This document shows, one piece after another, positions 1-5,432 of a stretch of DNA of 7,382 bases. This DNA comes from Schwartzia sp. (in: firmicutes) (GTDB taxonomy: Bacteria > Bacillota > Negativicutes > Selenomonadales > Selenomonadaceae). The notes below the pieces were generated by a model. The model had not been told where the DNA came from, searched no databases, and saw only the letters and a program-made list of their open reading frames with translations. A program made the position numbers and the translations under genes. Position 1 is the first letter of the stretch; each line of letters begins with the position of its first letter. The DNA lies in contig JAGAZS010000252.1 of the NCBI GenBank assembly GCA_017939945.1, forward strand, positions 1 to 7,382. Direction: 5' to 3'.

Positions 1-42
1 CGGGTTATGAGCCCGACGAGCTACCAACTGCTCTATCCCGCG
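1..42 (-). tRNA. initiator tRNA-fMet (CAT), partial, cut by window edge
   Basis: This is the 5' part of an initiator tRNA: acceptor 5' strand, D arm, anticodon arm with anticodon CAT (complement of 7-9), and the start of the anticodon 3' stem. All 42 bases are identical to the 5' part of the complete initiator tRNA at 140-215. The anticodon stem carries the three consecutive G-C pairs typical of initiators. The 3' half lies outside the window, so the initiator C1:A72 mismatch cannot be confirmed here. It is the last of three tandem tRNAs, 8 nt downstream of tRNA-Tyr. Confidence 0.93.
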
Positions 43-47
43 ATATA
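1..47. repeat. direct repeat of 174-220 (duplicated initiator tRNA 5' end)
   Basis: Bases 1-47 are identical to 174-220. The match covers the initiator tRNA 5' region plus five bases of flank (atata) and stops at 48/221. The repeat offset is 173 bases and the Tyr tRNA lies between the copies. It reflects duplication of a tRNA gene rather than a mobile element. The left limit is not visible. Confidence 0.85.
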
Positions 48-50
48 AAA

Positions 51-136
51 TGGTGGGCAGGGTTGGATTCGAACCAACGTAGCCGTTAAGCGACAGATTT
101 ACAGTCTGTTCCCTTTAACCACTCGGGCACCTACCC
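51..136 (-). tRNA. tRNA-Tyr (GTA)
   Basis: This is a complete 86-nt class II tRNA. The acceptor stem GGGTAGG pairs with CCTGCCC (one G-T pair), followed by A73 and an encoded CCA. The anticodon loop CTGTAAA gives anticodon GTA (complement of 100-102), which reads tyrosine codons UAU and UAC. A long variable arm, as expected for bacterial tRNA-Tyr, sits between the anticodon stem and the T stem GTTGG/CCAAC with its TTCGAAT loop. Only 3 nt separate it from the upstream initiator tRNA, so the two are almost certainly cut from one precursor. Confidence 0.97.
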
Positions 137-139
137 ATT

Positions 140-215
<76 letters not shown>

Positions 216-249
216 ATATATCACCGACAGTATCGGCTGACAGATAAGT

Positions 250-278
250 ATGTTACCACAAAAATAATAGTTTGTAAA
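250..278 (-). promoter_or_regulatory. putative sigma-70-type promoter for the tRNA cluster
   Basis: On the minus strand, TTTACA (273-278, 5 of 6 consensus bases) is followed after exactly 17 bases by TAACAT (250-255, 4 of 6). Transcription would start near 243, about 28 nt before the first tRNA. The site lies in the 73-base gap between coaBC and the tRNAs, and no terminator is visible after coaBC. The tRNAs might therefore also be reached by read-through. The -10 match is imperfect, so this is an inference. Confidence 0.5.
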
Positions 279-288
279 GGGGGAAACC

Positions 289-1491
289 CTATTTAAATTC
301 TTCGGGCAAAATTCTGTCGAAAATCCGCTTCGCGATCTCCCTCTTTTCCATCAGCGGCAATTCCTCGATCTCGCCGCCACGGGAAATAATCTTGACGATG
401 TTCGTCGCGGTGTTGAATCCCGCTCCCGGTTTCGTCACATCATTGGCGACGATGAAGTCCAGGTTTTTCTTCGCGATTTTTCCCTTCGCGTACTGCAAAA
501 GGTTCTGCGTCTCCGCCGCGAAGCCGACGAGGATCTGCCCTTCACGCTTTTTCTGCCCCAGTTCCTTCAAAATGTCTGGGTTCTTTTCTAATATAATGGA
601 AAGTTCTTCATCGTTCTTTTTGATCTTATGGTCGGAAACCGTCTTCGGATGATAGTCTGCCACCGCCGCCGCCTTGATCACGATGCGGCTGGTCTCCGCC
701 TCGCGCAGGACAACCTCGCGCATTTCCTTTGCCGTCTCCACCGATACGAATGATTGCAAGCCTTTCGGCGGCGTCAGCGCCGACGGCCCGGAGACAAGCA
801 CGACCTCCGCGCCCCGCGCCACGGCCTCCTCCGCCAACGCATAGCCCATTCGTCCGCTGGAACGATTGCCGATATAGCGCACCGGATCGATCGGCTCGAT
901 GGTACCCGCCGCCGTCACCAAGACCTTGACGCCGGAAAGCTGCGCACCTTCAGCGAAAAAGTTCTCCAGCGCCGCAACAATCTCCGCAGGCTCTGCAAGA
1001 CGCCCCGGTCCTTCCGCGCCGCAGGCCAGTTTCCCCGTCCCCGGAGCGATAAAATGCGCGCCGCGGGACGCCAGTTTTTCGATATTTTCCCGCACCGCCG
1101 GATGGGCGTACATATTGCAGTTCATCGCCGGCGCAAAAAAAACCGGCGCCGTAACCGCCAAGAGAGTCGTCGTCAGCATATCGTCGGCGACGCCGAGCGC
1201 GGCCTTCGCAAGGATGTTCGCGGTGGCCGGGGCCACCAGCGCAAGGTCCGCCCATTCCGCCAGCGCGATATGCGCTACGTTCCAATGCTGGATCGGCGCC
1301 CACATATCGACGGCAACCGGGTTGCCGCTGATTTCTCGGAATGTCAGCTCCGTGACGAACTCCGTCGCCTCTTTCGTCATGACGACGCGCACCTCCGCCC
1401 CCGCCTTGCGGAGACGGCTGACGACTTCCACAGCCTTGTACGCGGCGATGCCGCCAGTGACGCCCAATAATATCTTTTTCCCTTGAAGCAT
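289..1491 (-). CDS. coaBC: bifunctional phosphopantothenoylcysteine decarboxylase / phosphopantothenate-cysteine ligase
   Basis: CoaBC makes 4'-phosphopantetheine in the cytosol for coenzyme A. CoaB joins 4'-phosphopantothenate to cysteine using CTP, and the FMN-dependent CoaC domain decarboxylates the product. The 400-residue length is normal. The CoaC half (about 1-180) has the N-terminal GVTGGIAAYK flavin motif, His74 in VAHIALAEWAD, the PAMNCNMY substrate motif around residues 121-128 and the flap cysteine Cys157 in GKLACGAEGPGR. The CoaB half (about 187-400) has VTAAGTIEPIDPVR, Asn209 in GNRSSG, AAAVADY and Lys289 in KIKK, followed by EKNPDIL and GFAAET. The ATG start is preceded by AAAGGAA with 6 nt spacing, and this site overlaps the rpoZ stop codon. 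The gap to rpoZ is 11 nt. It is the last protein gene of the operon, and the identification is secure. Confidence 0.97.
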   Translation of the reverse strand: MLQGKKILLGVTGGIAAYKAVEVVSRLRKAGAEVRVVMTKEATEFVTELTFREISGNPVAVDMWAPIQHWNVAHIALAEWADLALVAPATANILAKAALGVADDMLTTTLLAVTAPVFFAPAMNCNMYAHPAVRENIEKLASRGAHFIAPGTGKLACGAEGPGRLAEPAEIVAALENFFAEGAQLSGVKVLVTAAGTIEPIDPVRYIGNRSSGRMGYALAEEAVARGAEVVLVSGPSALTPPKGLQSFVSVETAKEMREVVLREAETSRIVIKAAAVADYHPKTVSDHKIKKNDEELSIILEKNPDILKELGQKKREGQILVGFAAETQNLLQYAKGKIAKKNLDFIVANDVTKPGAGFNTATNIVKIISRGGEIEELPLMEKREIAKRIFDRILPEEFK

Positions 1492-1502
1492 GTTTTGTTC
1501 CT

Positions 1503-1724
1503 TTACTTAATGCAAAGCTTCGTGCGCTCGTAGCCGATCTTGTCTTCCGCGACCTCGGCCAGCGCCCTCGTCACGTTTTTGTTGGACGGCACCTTCACCT
1601 TGACCTCCGCTCCGTCCTGAAGCTGACGCGCGCGTTTCGCCGCCAGCACCGCCAACGTATAGCGGCTGTCCACCTTCGTCAAAAGCTCCTTCATCGGCGG
1701 ATGCACAATGTCCATTTGTTTCAT
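1503..1724 (-). CDS. rpoZ: DNA-directed RNA polymerase subunit omega
   Basis: Omega is the small subunit that wraps the beta-prime C-terminus and helps RNA polymerase assemble and stay stable. The family signature is clear: HPPMKELLTKVDSRYTLAVLAAKRARQL, followed by a short basic segment and NKNVTRALAEVAEDKI. The reading frame is open from a TTG at 1733 that overlaps the gmk stop. I prefer the ATG at 1724, giving 73 residues, because AGGAAG at 1735-1740 is only 1 nt from the TTG but 10 nt from this ATG. The next ATG at 1715 would leave the ribosome site too far away. It lies 5 nt after gmk and 11 nt before coaBC, the same neighbours as in Bacillus subtilis. Function is certain; the exact start is somewhat uncertain. 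Confidence 0.93.
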   Translation of the reverse strand: MKQMDIVHPPMKELLTKVDSRYTLAVLAAKRARQLQDGAEVKVKVPSNKNVTRALAEVAEDKIGYERTKLCIK

Positions 1725-1729
1725 GTTGT

Positions 1730-2344
1730 TCAAGCTTCCTTTCCTTTTACAAGTTCTTCTATTTTATCCAGGTTGCTGCCCGTACGTGCGTGCGCCGCTG
1801 TCACAATGGCGGAAATCGTCCGCACGGCGTTTTCCACTTTATCGTTCACGACCGTATAAGCGTATTCCTTTGCGACGGCGATTTCCCCCGCTGCCGCAGC
1901 CATACGGCGCGCGACGACTTCCTCGGAATCCGTGCCGCGCCCCCGAAGGCGTTTTTCCAGTTCCTCCAGCGACGGCGGCAAAATGAAAATAAAAATGCCC
2001 TGCGGGAATTTTTTCATGACGTTCAGCGCGCCCTGCGTATCGATCTCCAACAGAATGTCCGTCCCCGAGGCCAGCTTTTCCTGGATCTTCTTCAGCGGCG
2101 TCCCGTAATAATTCCCGTAGACCTCCGCCCATTCCAGGAGCTCGCCGTCCGCAATCATGCGCTCGAAGGCAGCGCGGTCCAGAAAATAATAATTGACGCC
2201 GTCCCGCTCCCCTTCGCGCGGCGCCCGTGTCGTCGCCGAAATCGAATATGCCACTTCGGGGCAGGCGCGCAAAAACTCGCTGCAGACCGTGCCCTTGCCC
2301 GCCCCCGACGGGCCGGAAATCACAATCAGACAGCCTGTCCTCAT
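1730..2344 (-). CDS. gmk: guanylate kinase
   Basis: Gmk phosphorylates GMP (and dGMP) to GDP with ATP in the cytosol, an essential step in GTP synthesis and salvage. The 204-residue length is typical. A P-loop GPSGAGKGT spans residues 11-19. The GMP-binding region follows with SISATTRAPREGERDGVNYYF (about 34-54) and EWAEVYGNYYGTP (71-83). LLEIDTQGA is at 98-106, FILPPS at 120-125, and the lid RLRGRGTDSEEVVARR at 132-147. The ATG overlaps the remA stop in an ATGA arrangement, so translation is probably coupled. It also has its own strong AGGAGG at 2352-2357, 7 nt upstream. In Firmicutes this enzyme is a known direct target of (p)ppGpp inhibition. That is family knowledge and is not visible in the sequence. 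Confidence 0.97.
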   Translation of the reverse strand: MRTGCLIVISGPSGAGKGTVCSEFLRACPEVAYSISATTRAPREGERDGVNYYFLDRAAFERMIADGELLEWAEVYGNYYGTPLKKIQEKLASGTDILLEIDTQGALNVMKKFPQGIFIFILPPSLEELEKRLRGRGTDSEEVVARRMAAAAGEIAVAKEYAYTVVNDKVENAVRTISAIVTAAHARTGSNLDKIEELVKGKEA

Positions 2345-2619
2345 GATTCGTCCTCCTCTGCCCGCGCAGACGCGTCCTCTTTGCCCGCGATACGGCCCAC
2401 GATCGTCTCCGGCTGCACAGCGGACAAAATCACATGGTCGCTGTCCGCAATCAGCACCGAACGCGTGCGCCGCCCGTAAGTCGCGTCGATCAGCCGCCCG
2501 GCCTCCCGCGCCTCCTGCACGATCCGCTTGATCGGCGCCGACTCCGGCGCGACAATGGAAATGAGCCTGTGCGCCGAAACCACATTGCCAAACCCGATAT
2601 TGATGAATTTCATTTCCAT
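2341..2619 (-). CDS. remA: RemA-family DNA-binding regulator (DUF370)
   Basis: RemA is a small DNA-binding regulator that activates biofilm matrix genes and osmoprotection genes in Bacillus subtilis. This 92-residue protein matches the family over its first 77 residues: KFINIGFGNVVSAHRLISIVSPESAPIKR-type start (here with IVAPESAPIKR), then LIDATYGRRTRSVLIADSDHVILSAVQPETI. Arg18, Arg50 and Arg51, implicated in DNA binding in the Bacillus protein, are all present. The acidic tail EDASARAEEDES is an extension of low complexity and is probably disordered. The first ATG is favoured over the one two codons later, because AGAGGA at 2628-2633 lies 8 nt upstream; that site overlaps the yicC stop. Whether it controls matrix genes in this organism is unknown, and its targets are outside the window. 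Confidence 0.93.
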   Translation of the reverse strand: MEMKFINIGFGNVVSAHRLISIVAPESAPIKRIVQEAREAGRLIDATYGRRTRSVLIADSDHVILSAVQPETIVGRIAGKEDASARAEEDES

Positions 2620-2631
2620 GGCGATTTTCCT

Positions 2632-3513
2632 CTATTCAATATTCTGCACTTGCTCACGCAGCTTCTCGATCTCGCTCTTCATTTCCACGGCAATCTGCGC
2701 CGCGCAGACGTTGTTCGCCTTCGACGCCGTCGTGTTGACCTCGCGGTTCATTTCCTGGATCAGGAAGTCCAGCTTCCGCCCGACGGGCGCTTCCGCAGTT
2801 TCGAGGATAGTGCGGAACTGCTCGAAATGGCTCCGGAGCCGCACGATTTCCTCGGTGAAATTCACGCGGTCCGAGTACATCGCGACTTCCTGGATAATCC
2901 GCGCCTCGTCGATTTCCGCGCCCGCCAGCGCCTCTTTGACCGTCGCTTCCAGACGCTCCCGGTACTGCCTGACGATTTCCGGCCCCAGCGCCGCAACTTC
3001 TTCCACCTGTTTGGAAAGGATCTCGATCCGCTGCAGGAAATCCGCTTTGAGATTATCGCCTTCTTTTTCGCGCATCCCGGTGAACTGCCGCATCGCCTGG
3101 TCAAGCGCGGAAAGCAACACCTCGTCGGCCCCCTCGAGACCGTCCTGGGTATCCATCGCCGTCAATACGCCCGGATACGCCGAGATTGCCTGCACATCGT
3201 CGGGACGCGGCAAATGCAGGAGATCGCTGATCTCGTTCAAAGCTTTATGGTAAGCAATCGCCAGCGGTTTGTCAAGCCGTATTTCCCGAACGTGCTCGCG
3301 CTTGTCGAGGAACTGCACGCTGATCGTCAGCTTGCCCCGGGAAGCGTACGATTTCACCTTGCTCTTCATGGCCTCCAGGAACGGATCGAGAACATGCGGC
3401 GCGCGGACGTCAAGATCGAGGTACCGCTGGTTGACCGCCTTGACCTCCACTGAAACGCGATAGTCGTCCGTTTCCGCAAGCCCCGCGCCGAATCCGGTCA
3501 TGCTTCTCAGCAA
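2632..3513 (-). CDS. yicC: YicC/YloC-family endoribonuclease
   Basis: YicC family proteins (YloC in Bacillus) are endoribonucleases linked to stationary-phase survival and to decay of certain small RNAs. The 293 residues fit the family (E. coli about 287). The N-terminal domain begins RSMTGFG and contains VEVKAVNQRYLDLDVR (about 22-37). The C-terminal DUF1732-type domain ends with EAPVGRKLDFLIQEMNREVNTTASKAN, the best-conserved family stretch. The central part (about 130-230) is helical and charged. The start is TTG at 3513, overlapping the last 7 bases of dapF. It gives the family-like MLRSMTGFG, and GAGGGGG at 3521-3527 sits 7 nt upstream. The ATG at 3501 would lie 19 nt from that site. The gene is followed 12 nt later by remA, a conserved Firmicutes pair. 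Confidence 0.95.
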   Translation of the reverse strand: MLRSMTGFGAGLAETDDYRVSVEVKAVNQRYLDLDVRAPHVLDPFLEAMKSKVKSYASRGKLTISVQFLDKREHVREIRLDKPLAIAYHKALNEISDLLHLPRPDDVQAISAYPGVLTAMDTQDGLEGADEVLLSALDQAMRQFTGMREKEGDNLKADFLQRIEILSKQVEEVAALGPEIVRQYRERLEATVKEALAGAEIDEARIIQEVAMYSDRVNFTEEIVRLRSHFEQFRTILETAEAPVGRKLDFLIQEMNREVNTTASKANNVCAAQIAVEMKSEIEKLREQVQNIE

Positions 3514-4361
3514 TTTGATTCCCCCTCATAGACCCCCGAAAAAACTTTTTCCGCGGGACCCGTCATATAAATATGGTTGTCTTCCGCCCATTCGATTGTC
3601 AATCGTCCGCCGTCCAGCTCGACTTCGGCTTTCCGCTCCGCGCGCCCGTTCAGTACCGCCGCAACCAATGACGCGCAGGCGCCCGTACCGCAGGCCAGCG
3701 TCACCGCCGCGCCGCGTTCCCAGACGCGCATCCGCAGATGTTCCCGGTCACGCACCACGACGAACTCCGTATTCGTCCGACGGGGGAACCAGTCATGCCG
3801 TTCAAAGGCAGGGCCGACCGTTTCCATCGCTACGTCGTCCACGTCGCCGACGAAAACGACGCAATGGGGATTTCCCATCGAGACGCAAGTCGCCCGATAC
3901 CGCTTGCCCAAAACCTCGATCTCTTCCGAGACCACGCGATCATTTCCGAATCCCGTCACCGGAATTTTTTCCGCTTCCAGCACCGGCTCTCCCATATTGA
4001 CCTCGACGCCGATGATTTTTCCGTTTTCCTTGACGATTCGCGGCGTCAGGATTCCCGCGCCCGTCTCCACCGTAAAGGATTCCTGTTCCGTCATGCGTTC
4101 CTCATAAACGAGCCGCGCAAAGCAGCGGATGCCGTTGCCGCACATCTCCGCTTCGCTGCCGTCCGCATTGAAAATCCGCATGCAGAAATCCGCCTTGTCC
4201 GACGGCAGGACGAAAATCAATCCGTCGGCGCCGATCCCGTAATGGCGGTCGCAAACACGCCGCGAAAGTCCCGCAGCGTCCCGGGGCAAACCGGAAGCCC
4301 GCCCGTCAACCAGCACGAAATCATTGCCGCACCCCTGCCATTTCGTAAAAGCCAATGCCAT
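3507..4361 (-). CDS. dapF: diaminopimelate epimerase
   Basis: DapF interconverts LL- and meso-diaminopimelate without cofactor, supplying lysine and the peptidoglycan cross-linking residue. The protein has 284 residues, near the usual length. Visible active-site elements are the N-terminal KWQGCGNDFV, FNADGSEAEMCGNGIRCFAR with the first catalytic cysteine Cys74, SMGNPHCV with His166, and VWERGAAVTLACGTGACAS with Glu215-Arg216 and the second catalytic cysteine Cys224. The segment between Arg216 and Cys224 reads GAAVTLA where many family members have GxGET, a mild variation outside the catalytic residues. The frame is open to a GTG at 4379, but ATG 4361 is chosen because AAGGAG at 4371-4376 lies 9 nt upstream. 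It is the first gene of the operon, with its own promoter candidate in front. Confidence 0.96.
   Translation of the reverse strand: MALAFTKWQGCGNDFVLVDGRASGLPRDAAGLSRRVCDRHYGIGADGLIFVLPSDKADFCMRIFNADGSEAEMCGNGIRCFARLVYEERMTEQESFTVETGAGILTPRIVKENGKIIGVEVNMGEPVLEAEKIPVTGFGNDRVVSEEIEVLGKRYRATCVSMGNPHCVVFVGDVDDVAMETVGPAFERHDWFPRRTNTEFVVVRDREHLRMRVWERGAAVTLACGTGACASLVAAVLNGRAERKAEVELDGGRLTIEWAEDNHIYMTGPAEKVFSGVYEGESNC
3521..3527 (-). promoter_or_regulatory. ribosome binding site deciding the yicC TTG start
   Basis: GAGGGGG on the minus strand lies 7 nt before the TTG at 3513, inside the final codons of dapF. It supports the TTG over the downstream ATG at 3501 and implies that ribosomes finishing dapF can re-initiate on yicC. 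Confidence 0.75.
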
Positions 4362-4370
4362 ACTTCCACG

Positions 4371-4376
4371 CTCCTT
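4371..4376 (-). promoter_or_regulatory. ribosome binding site deciding the dapF ATG start
   Basis: AAGGAG on the minus strand lies 9 nt before ATG 4361. The alternative in-frame GTG at 4379 sits directly in front of this site and has no ribosome site of its own. Confidence 0.8.
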
Positions 4377-4388
4377 CACAACAATAAT

Positions 4389-4417
4389 ATTTTATATGTT
4401 TAAGCGAAAAACTGCAA
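4389..4417 (-). promoter_or_regulatory. putative sigma-70-type promoter for the dapF-coaBC operon
   Basis: On the minus strand, TTGCAG (4412-4417) is followed after 17 bases by TAAAAT (4389-4394, 5 of 6 consensus). The predicted start near 4382 gives a leader of only about 20 nt, which still includes the AAGGAG of dapF. The -35 match is weak (3 of 6), but the AT-rich context and spacing fit. It stands back-to-back with the uppP promoter. Confidence 0.55.
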
Positions 4418-4437
4418 CGGAAAAATCATGCCTTCTA

Positions 4438-4466
4438 TTGAATCTTTCAGAAAGAACATTTATAAT
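4438..4466 (+). promoter_or_regulatory. putative sigma-70-type promoter for uppP
   Basis: TTGAAT (4438-4443, 4 of 6) and a perfect TATAAT (4461-4466) are separated by exactly 17 bases. Transcription would start near 4473, giving a leader of about 24 nt up to the GTG start. The gap between this -35 and that of the divergent dapF promoter is 20 bases, so one regulator bound there could affect both. Confidence 0.75.
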
Positions 4467-4484
4467 GAAACGACATTTTATTTT

Positions 4485-4490
4485 GGAGGA
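4485..4490 (+). promoter_or_regulatory. ribosome binding site deciding the uppP GTG start
   Basis: GGAGGA lies 6 nt before GTG 4497. The longer in-frame ATG at 4428 is upstream of the -10 element at 4461-4466 and would not be on the transcript, so the GTG start is favoured. Confidence 0.85.
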
Positions 4491-4496
4491 ATCAGA

Positions 4497-5345
4497 GTGG
4501 ACCTGAATTTTGCGGAACTTATCAAAGCGATCATCATCGGCGTCGTCGAGGGAATCACCGAGTGGCTGCCTATCAGCAGCACCGGACACATGATTCTCGT
4601 GGACGAATTCATCAAGCTGGACGTCTCGAAGGCCTTCATGGATATGTTCCTCGTCGTGATCCAGCTCGGCGCGATCCTGTCCGTCGTCGTGCTGAACTTC
4701 GACCGGCTCAATCCTTTTTCCTCATGGAAAACCCGCGCGGAAAAAAGGGAGACCATCGAGCTTTGGAAGAAAGTCATCGTGTCCTGCGTTCCCGCGGGTG
4801 TCATCGGACTTGCATTCAACAAATATATGGAGCAGCATTTCATGACCGCTTTGGTGGTTGCGTCCACGCTGATTATTTACGGCGTCTTGTTCATCGTCGT
4901 CGAGAATACGAACGCGAAACGCACGCCCCGTATCAAGACTCTCGCGCAGCTCGACTACAAGACCGCGTTCATCATCGGCTGCTTCCAGGTGCTGGCCCTC
5001 GTGCCCGGCACCTCGCGCTCCGGCTCGACGATTCTCGGCGGCATTCTGTTCGGCACCTCGCGCTTCGTCGCGACGGAATTCACCTTCTTCCTTGCGATTC
5101 CGATCATGTTCGGCGCGAGCCTGCTGAAGCTGGTAAAATTCGGCTGGCACTACACCGGCGGCGAGCTCCTGATCCTCTCCGTCGGCATGGCGACGGCCTT
5201 CATCGTCTCGGTCATCTCGATCAAGCTGTTGCTCCGCTACATCAAGAAAAACGACTTCAAGGCCTTCGGCTGGTACCGAATCGCCCTCGGCCTCGTAGTC
5301 CTTGCCTACCTGTTCCTCGTAGGAGACCCGATCGGGGCGGAGTAA
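4497..5345 (+). CDS. uppP: undecaprenyl-diphosphate phosphatase
   Basis: UppP (BacA) removes a phosphate from undecaprenyl diphosphate at the outer face of the cytoplasmic membrane. This recycles the lipid carrier for peptidoglycan and other wall polymers; overproduction gives bacitracin resistance in E. coli. From the GTG start the protein has 282 residues, a normal length. The first signature VVEGITEWLPISSTGH carries Glu18, Glu22, Ser27 and His31. The second, LVPGTSRSGSTILGG, carries Arg174. Both agree closely with the E. coli active-site spacing. Several hydrophobic membrane segments are visible, for example at about 8-26, 50-67, 93-107, 118-135 and 157-170, with more after residue 190. 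It is a single-gene unit with its own promoter and terminator, divergent from dapF, another wall-precursor gene. Confidence 0.96.
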   Translation: MDLNFAELIKAIIIGVVEGITEWLPISSTGHMILVDEFIKLDVSKAFMDMFLVVIQLGAILSVVVLNFDRLNPFSSWKTRAEKRETIELWKKVIVSCVPAGVIGLAFNKYMEQHFMTALVVASTLIIYGVLFIVVENTNAKRTPRIKTLAQLDYKTAFIIGCFQVLALVPGTSRSGSTILGGILFGTSRFVATEFTFFLAIPIMFGASLLKLVKFGWHYTGGELLILSVGMATAFIVSVISIKLLLRYIKKNDFKAFGWYRIALGLVVLAYLFLVGDPIGAE

Positions 5346-5353
5346 GCATAGAA

Positions 5354-5393
5354 TAAAAAAGAACCCGGTGCTCGTTTGCATCGGGTCTTTTTT
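5354..5393 (+). terminator. rho-independent terminator after uppP, probably bidirectional
   Basis: The stem ACCCGGTGC (5363-5371) pairs with GCATCGGGT (5378-5386) with one G-U pair around a 6-base loop, followed by CTTTTTT. A run of A before the stem gives a T-rich tail on the minus strand too. It begins soon after the uppP stop and can also back up the terminator of the convergent secreted-protein gene. Confidence 0.9.
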
Positions 5394-5425
5394 GTAAAGA
5401 AAAAGCGCGGGAAAAAGCCCCGCGC
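5394..5425 (-). terminator. rho-independent terminator after the secreted-protein gene
   Basis: On the minus strand GCGCGGG (5419-5425) pairs perfectly with CCCGCGC (5405-5411) around a 7-base loop and is followed by TTTTTCTTT. It starts 7 bases beyond the stop codon at 5433-5435. It closes the cinA transcription unit and stands tail-to-tail with the uppP terminator. Confidence 0.9.
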
Positions 5426-5432
5426 CGCATAA

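Noticed and set aside
224..236. Small hairpin CCGA-TCGG in the tRNA leader
   Set aside because: Four base pairs with a five-base loop is too weak to call a regulatory structure such as a T-box, and no T-box motif is present.
279..290. Possible terminator after coaBC (GGGTTTCCC on the minus strand)
   Set aside because: The stem would be only about three base pairs and no T run follows directly.
754..1470. Long plus-strand open frames opposite coaBC (238 and 195 residues)
   Set aside because: They are antisense shadows of a clearly conserved gene in GC-rich DNA. Their Arg-, Pro- and Ser-rich composition and lack of ribosome sites argue against coding.
2434..3453. 339-residue plus-strand open frame opposite remA and yicC
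   Set aside because: It lies antisense to two well-conserved genes, is rich in Arg, His and Leu, and shows no recognisable domain. It results from codon bias.
4428..4496. N-terminal extension of uppP from ATG 4428
   Set aside because: The extension would be encoded upstream of, and across, the perfect TATAAT at 4461-4466. GTG 4497 has an ideal GGAGGA and restores the usual UppP length and residue numbering.
4324..4506. 60-residue plus-strand frame in the dapF-uppP gap
   Set aside because: It starts inside dapF on the opposite strand, spans the uppP promoter and ribosome site, and has no family likeness.
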